Source: Chloroflexota bacterium (lineage in GTDB: Bacteria > Chloroflexota > Anaerolineae > Anaerolineales > JACQED01). From it: a stretch of DNA of 7,631 bases. Shown piece by piece: positions 7,095 to 7,631 of this stretch; position 1 is the first letter of the stretch; each line of letters opens with the position of its first letter. The notes under the pieces were generated by a model. That model did no database searches and was not told where the DNA came from. It worked only from the letters and a program-made list of their open reading frames with translations. The translations under genes and the position numbers were made by a program. The DNA lies in NCBI GenBank assembly GCA_016200785.1, contig JACQED010000607.1, positions 1-7,631 of the forward strand, given 5' to 3'.

Positions 7095-7192
7095 TCGCTG
7101 ATGGCGTATGGCGTATGGCTGATGGCGTATGGCTGATAGTCGTTGCCATCTGCCATCTGCCATCTGCCATCTGCTATCTGCCATCTGCCGCT
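7095..7192. repeat. Strand-switching heptamer tandem array 2
   Basis: There are fourteen consecutive seven-base units in unbroken phase. The first part (7095-7136) uses TGGCGTA and TGGCTGA; after the transition unit TAGTCGT (7137-7143), the second part (7144-7185) uses TGCCATC, with one TGCTATC variant at 7172-7178. The second part is the near reverse complement of the first (TGGCAGA in register with TGGCTGA), so a long imperfect hairpin can form. The array fills the MCP-cheW gap and enters the MCP frame. The TGCTATC variant supplies the MCP stop codon (TAG, 7174-7176). Confidence 0.9.
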
Positions 7193-7631
7193 ACCGGCAG
7201 GTCTTCGTACTGGCGGCCGTTGCCCGCCACGACCGCAGACGGCGGACGGCGGACAGCGGTCAGCGGATGGCGGTCGTCTGTCGGCGGTCGGCGGTCGTCT
7301 GTCGTCCGTCCTCCGTCGTCCAGCTTGAACTGCTTCACCAGCCCCTGCAGCGCCTGCGCCATGTCGCTGAGTGATTGGGCGCTGGCCGCCACTTCCTCCA
7401 CCTGCGCGCTCATCTCTTCCGCCGCCGCGCTCACTTCCTCCACCGCCGCGCTGTTCTCTTCGCTCACGCTGGCGATATTCTCGATGGCCTGCGTCACCTC
7501 GGTGGAACCGGCGGCCATCTCTTCCGTCGCCGCCGTGTTCTCTTCCACCACCGCGCTCACGCTGTCCATCGCGCTCACCAACTCGTTCGACGAGGCGCTC
7601 ATCTGTTGCGCCGCGGCCGCGATTTCTTCCA
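7174..7631 (-). CDS. Methyl-accepting chemotaxis protein, C-terminal part (N-terminus outside window)
   Basis: The frame is open from the window edge to a TAG at 7174-7176, giving 151 complete codons. The first ~100 residues are the alanine-, glutamate- and serine-rich C-terminal helix of the MCP cytoplasmic coiled coil, with repeated methylation-type pairs (AATEEMAAGS, NSAAVEEVSAAAEEMSAQ) whose Glu residues would be targets of the CheR methyltransferase and CheB methylesterase. The domain ends in LQGLVKQFKL, where such receptors usually stop. Here about 46 more residues follow. Their first part runs in seven-residue repeats (DDGGRTT, DDRRPPT, DDRHPLT, AVRRPPS) encoded by heptamer array 3, and the last residues and the stop lie in array 2. 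The tail is proline- and arginine-rich, probably disordered, and unlike the NWETF-type CheR tether. The sensor, HAMP and hairpin tip lie outside the window. cheW follows 92 bp downstream. The MCP identity is certain; whether the tail is functional is unknown. Confidence 0.93.
   Translation of the reverse strand, partial: EEIAAAAQQMSASSNELVSAMDSVSAVVEENTAATEEMAAGSTEVTQAIENIASVSEENSAAVEEVSAAAEEMSAQVEEVAASAQSLSDMAQALQGLVKQFKLDDGGRTTDDRRPPTDDRHPLTAVRRPPSAVVAGNGRQYEDLPVAADGR
7231..7321. repeat. Strand-switching heptamer tandem array 3 inside the MCP 3' end
   Basis: There are thirteen consecutive seven-base units in unbroken phase: GACCGCA, GACGGCG twice, GACAGCG, GTCAGCG, GATGGCG, GTCGTCT, GTCGGCG twice, GTCGTCT, GTCGTCC, GTCCTCC, GTCGTCC. 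The first units and the reverse complement of the last ones (GACGACG in register) differ by one base in seven, so this array also flips polarity midway. It is fully inside the MCP reading frame, starts right after the FKL codons, and is read as a seven-residue protein repeat. Confidence 0.88.

Noticed and set aside
7082..7156. Upstream start of cheW giving 25 more residues
   Set aside because: The extension is translated heptamer repeat, while the ATG at 7081 has a good AGGAG and matches the family N-terminus.

Overview
The window looks like a GC-rich bacterial chromosome fragment, most likely from Chloroflexota (an Anaerolineae- or Roseiflexus-like lineage). This is inferred from the multi-GAF histidine kinase style, the methyl-accepting chemotaxis protein (MCP) core ending in FKL, and intergenic DNA full of heptamer tandem repeats; no rRNA or other marker gene is present to prove it. 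All four supported genes lie on the minus strand, so transcription runs from right to left. They are all signal-transduction genes.

Layout in transcription order: (1) the C-terminal end of an MCP (7174-7631), whose normal end is followed by a repeat-encoded tail; (2) 92 bp of heptamer repeat DNA, then a CheW coupling protein (6611-7081) with a good ribosome binding site, probably co-transcribed with the MCP; (3) a 158-bp spacer with an imperfect palindromic repeat, a strong intrinsic terminator for cheW, and a promoter-like element; (4) a giant 1928-residue membrane sensor histidine kinase (666-6452) with dCache, HAMP, PAS, seven tandem GAF domains, HisKA and HATPase_c; (5) a 145-bp spacer with a strand-switching heptamer array and a second copy of the promoter-like element; (6) the N-terminal part of another GAF-domain protein (1-520), which runs off the window.

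The MCP and CheW would belong to a chemoreceptor array with a CheA kinase outside the window. The histidine kinase is not a CheA (it has a HisKA dimerisation domain and no P1, P2 or CheW-like domain) and has no receiver domain, so its response regulator must be encoded elsewhere. The kinase and the downstream GAF gene share a nearly identical upstream element (21 of 24 bases), which suggests co-regulation as separate transcription units.

The most unusual content is non-coding in origin. Three strictly period-7 arrays each switch strand polarity midway, so each can fold into a long imperfect hairpin. Two arrays run into coding sequence: they supply the stop codons of the kinase and the MCP and add a repeat-derived tail of about 46 residues, with a seven-residue period, to the MCP. 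I see no CRISPR, tRNA, rRNA, transposase or defence gene. Long plus-strand open frames are antisense shadows of the kinase.
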